Origin: an uncultured Gemmatimonadota bacterium
GTDB taxonomy: Bacteria; Gemmatimonadota; Gemmatimonadetes; Gemmatimonadales; Gemmatimonadaceae
Length of the DNA stretch: 5,914 bases
Direction of reading: 5' to 3'
NCBI GenBank assembly: GCA_946887155.1
Contig: CAMPKM010000199.1
Span: 1-5,914 of the forward strand
Shown piece by piece: positions 5,719 through 5,914 of this stretch. The notes beneath the pieces were generated by a model that had not been told where the DNA came from, did no database searches, and worked only from the letters and a program-made list of their open reading frames with translations. The position numbers and the translations under genes are program-made. The number at the start of each line of letters is the position of its first letter. Within the stretch, counting starts at the first letter, position 1.

Positions 5719-5914
5719 CAGGACTCCGCCGTGCACGTGTTTTCCACCGCCGCCAGGCGGTGAGCCATGGTTGTCCCCATTCGCGGGACGCCCGTCCGGT
5801 GACGTCGACGGGACGAACACCACCCTCGCAGAAACTCGTCAGCAACTCGCGGATGCCGTCGAGGTTGTCGAGCACCATCTGGTGCTGGATCCTGATGTGC
5901 GAGTCCCGTGCCTC
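5699..5914 (-). CDS. Unrecognised protein, C-terminal 71 residues (runs off right edge)
   Basis: An open minus-strand frame enters from the right edge with no start in view and ends at TGA (5701-5699). It gives 71 residues: an amphipathic, probably helical stretch (IQHQMVLDNLDGIRELLTSF, residues 9-28), then GGVRPVDVTG (31-40), REWGQPWLTAWRRWKTRARR (44-63) and a short tail. The tail is rich in Trp and Arg with no membrane segment. I do not recognise the family. It is judged real because its stop overlaps the deacetylase start by 20 bases, a common operon arrangement, and because it explains why the deacetylase frame is also open upstream of its true start. Being upstream on the same strand, it probably belongs to the same polysaccharide operon. 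Confidence 0.55.
   Translation of the reverse strand, partial: EARDSHIRIQHQMVLDNLDGIRELLTSFCEGGVRPVDVTGRASREWGQPWLTAWRRWKTRARRSPGVTDRA
5724..5727 (-). promoter_or_regulatory. Ribosome binding site GGAG that sets the deacetylase start
   Basis: On the minus strand GGAG (within GCGGAG) is followed by TCCTG and then GTG at 5718, a 5-base spacing. It is the clearest Shine-Dalgarno sequence in the window. It decides between the GTG at 5718 and the longer frame from the GTG at 5823, and it lies inside the coding sequence of the upstream gene. Confidence 0.6.

Noticed and set aside
1..5914. Mobile elements, CRISPR repeats, tRNA or rRNA genes, riboswitches
   Set aside because: No transposase or integrase motifs, spaced direct repeats, terminal inverted repeats or conserved RNA sequences were seen; nearly every base is in a protein-coding gene.

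Overview
This 5.9 kb window of GC-rich, tightly packed bacterial DNA reads as part of a cell-surface polysaccharide (exopolysaccharide or O-antigen-like) locus, interrupted by a small cassette of conserved housekeeping-type genes. GC-rich third codon positions, GTG and TTG starts, weak Shine-Dalgarno sites and the type of VanZ and receiver-like proteins would suit a soil or environmental Acidobacteriota-type organism. That placement is an impression; there is no rRNA or marker gene to confirm it.

Layout. On the minus strand, read from the right edge, come the C-terminal 71 residues of an unrecognised protein (5699-5914), then a NodB-fold polysaccharide deacetylase (4942-5718) that overlaps it. 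After a gap, still on the minus strand, come an ArnT/GT39-like membrane glycosyltransferase (728-2251) and the N-terminal half of a Wzx-type flippase (1-731), which runs off the left edge. These two overlap by a GTGA stop/start. Between the two minus-strand blocks sits a plus-strand run: a VanZ-domain membrane protein with a large predicted extracytoplasmic domain (2338-3624), a YggT-family membrane protein (3621-4214), a DUF167/YggU protein (4216-4503) and a degenerate receiver-like protein (4513-4923). The run is compact: VanZ and YggT share GTGA, and the next two junctions leave 1 and 9 bases. It converges on the deacetylase with 18 bases between stop codons.

How the genes may work together. 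The flippase would move lipid-linked glycan across the inner membrane. The GT39-like protein would transfer a sugar from a polyprenyl-phosphate donor on the outer face of that membrane, and the deacetylase would remove acetyl groups from N-acetylated sugars of the polymer. VanZ-domain proteins are often found in such loci, but their biochemical role is unsettled. YggT and YggU are a widely conserved neighbour pair not specific to polysaccharide synthesis. The receiver-like protein has lost the key acidic and lysine residues of a phosphorylatable receiver, so it is more likely a phosphorylation-independent adaptor.

There is no stretch over 300 bases without a gene. The only real intergenic space is the 86-base divergent region at 2252-2337. 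I saw no tRNA, rRNA, insertion sequence, CRISPR array or convincing terminator. Nothing here clearly amounts to a new system. The points most worth a second look are the degenerate receiver tied to YggT/YggU, the VanZ fusion, and the PgaB-like motif order of the deacetylase.
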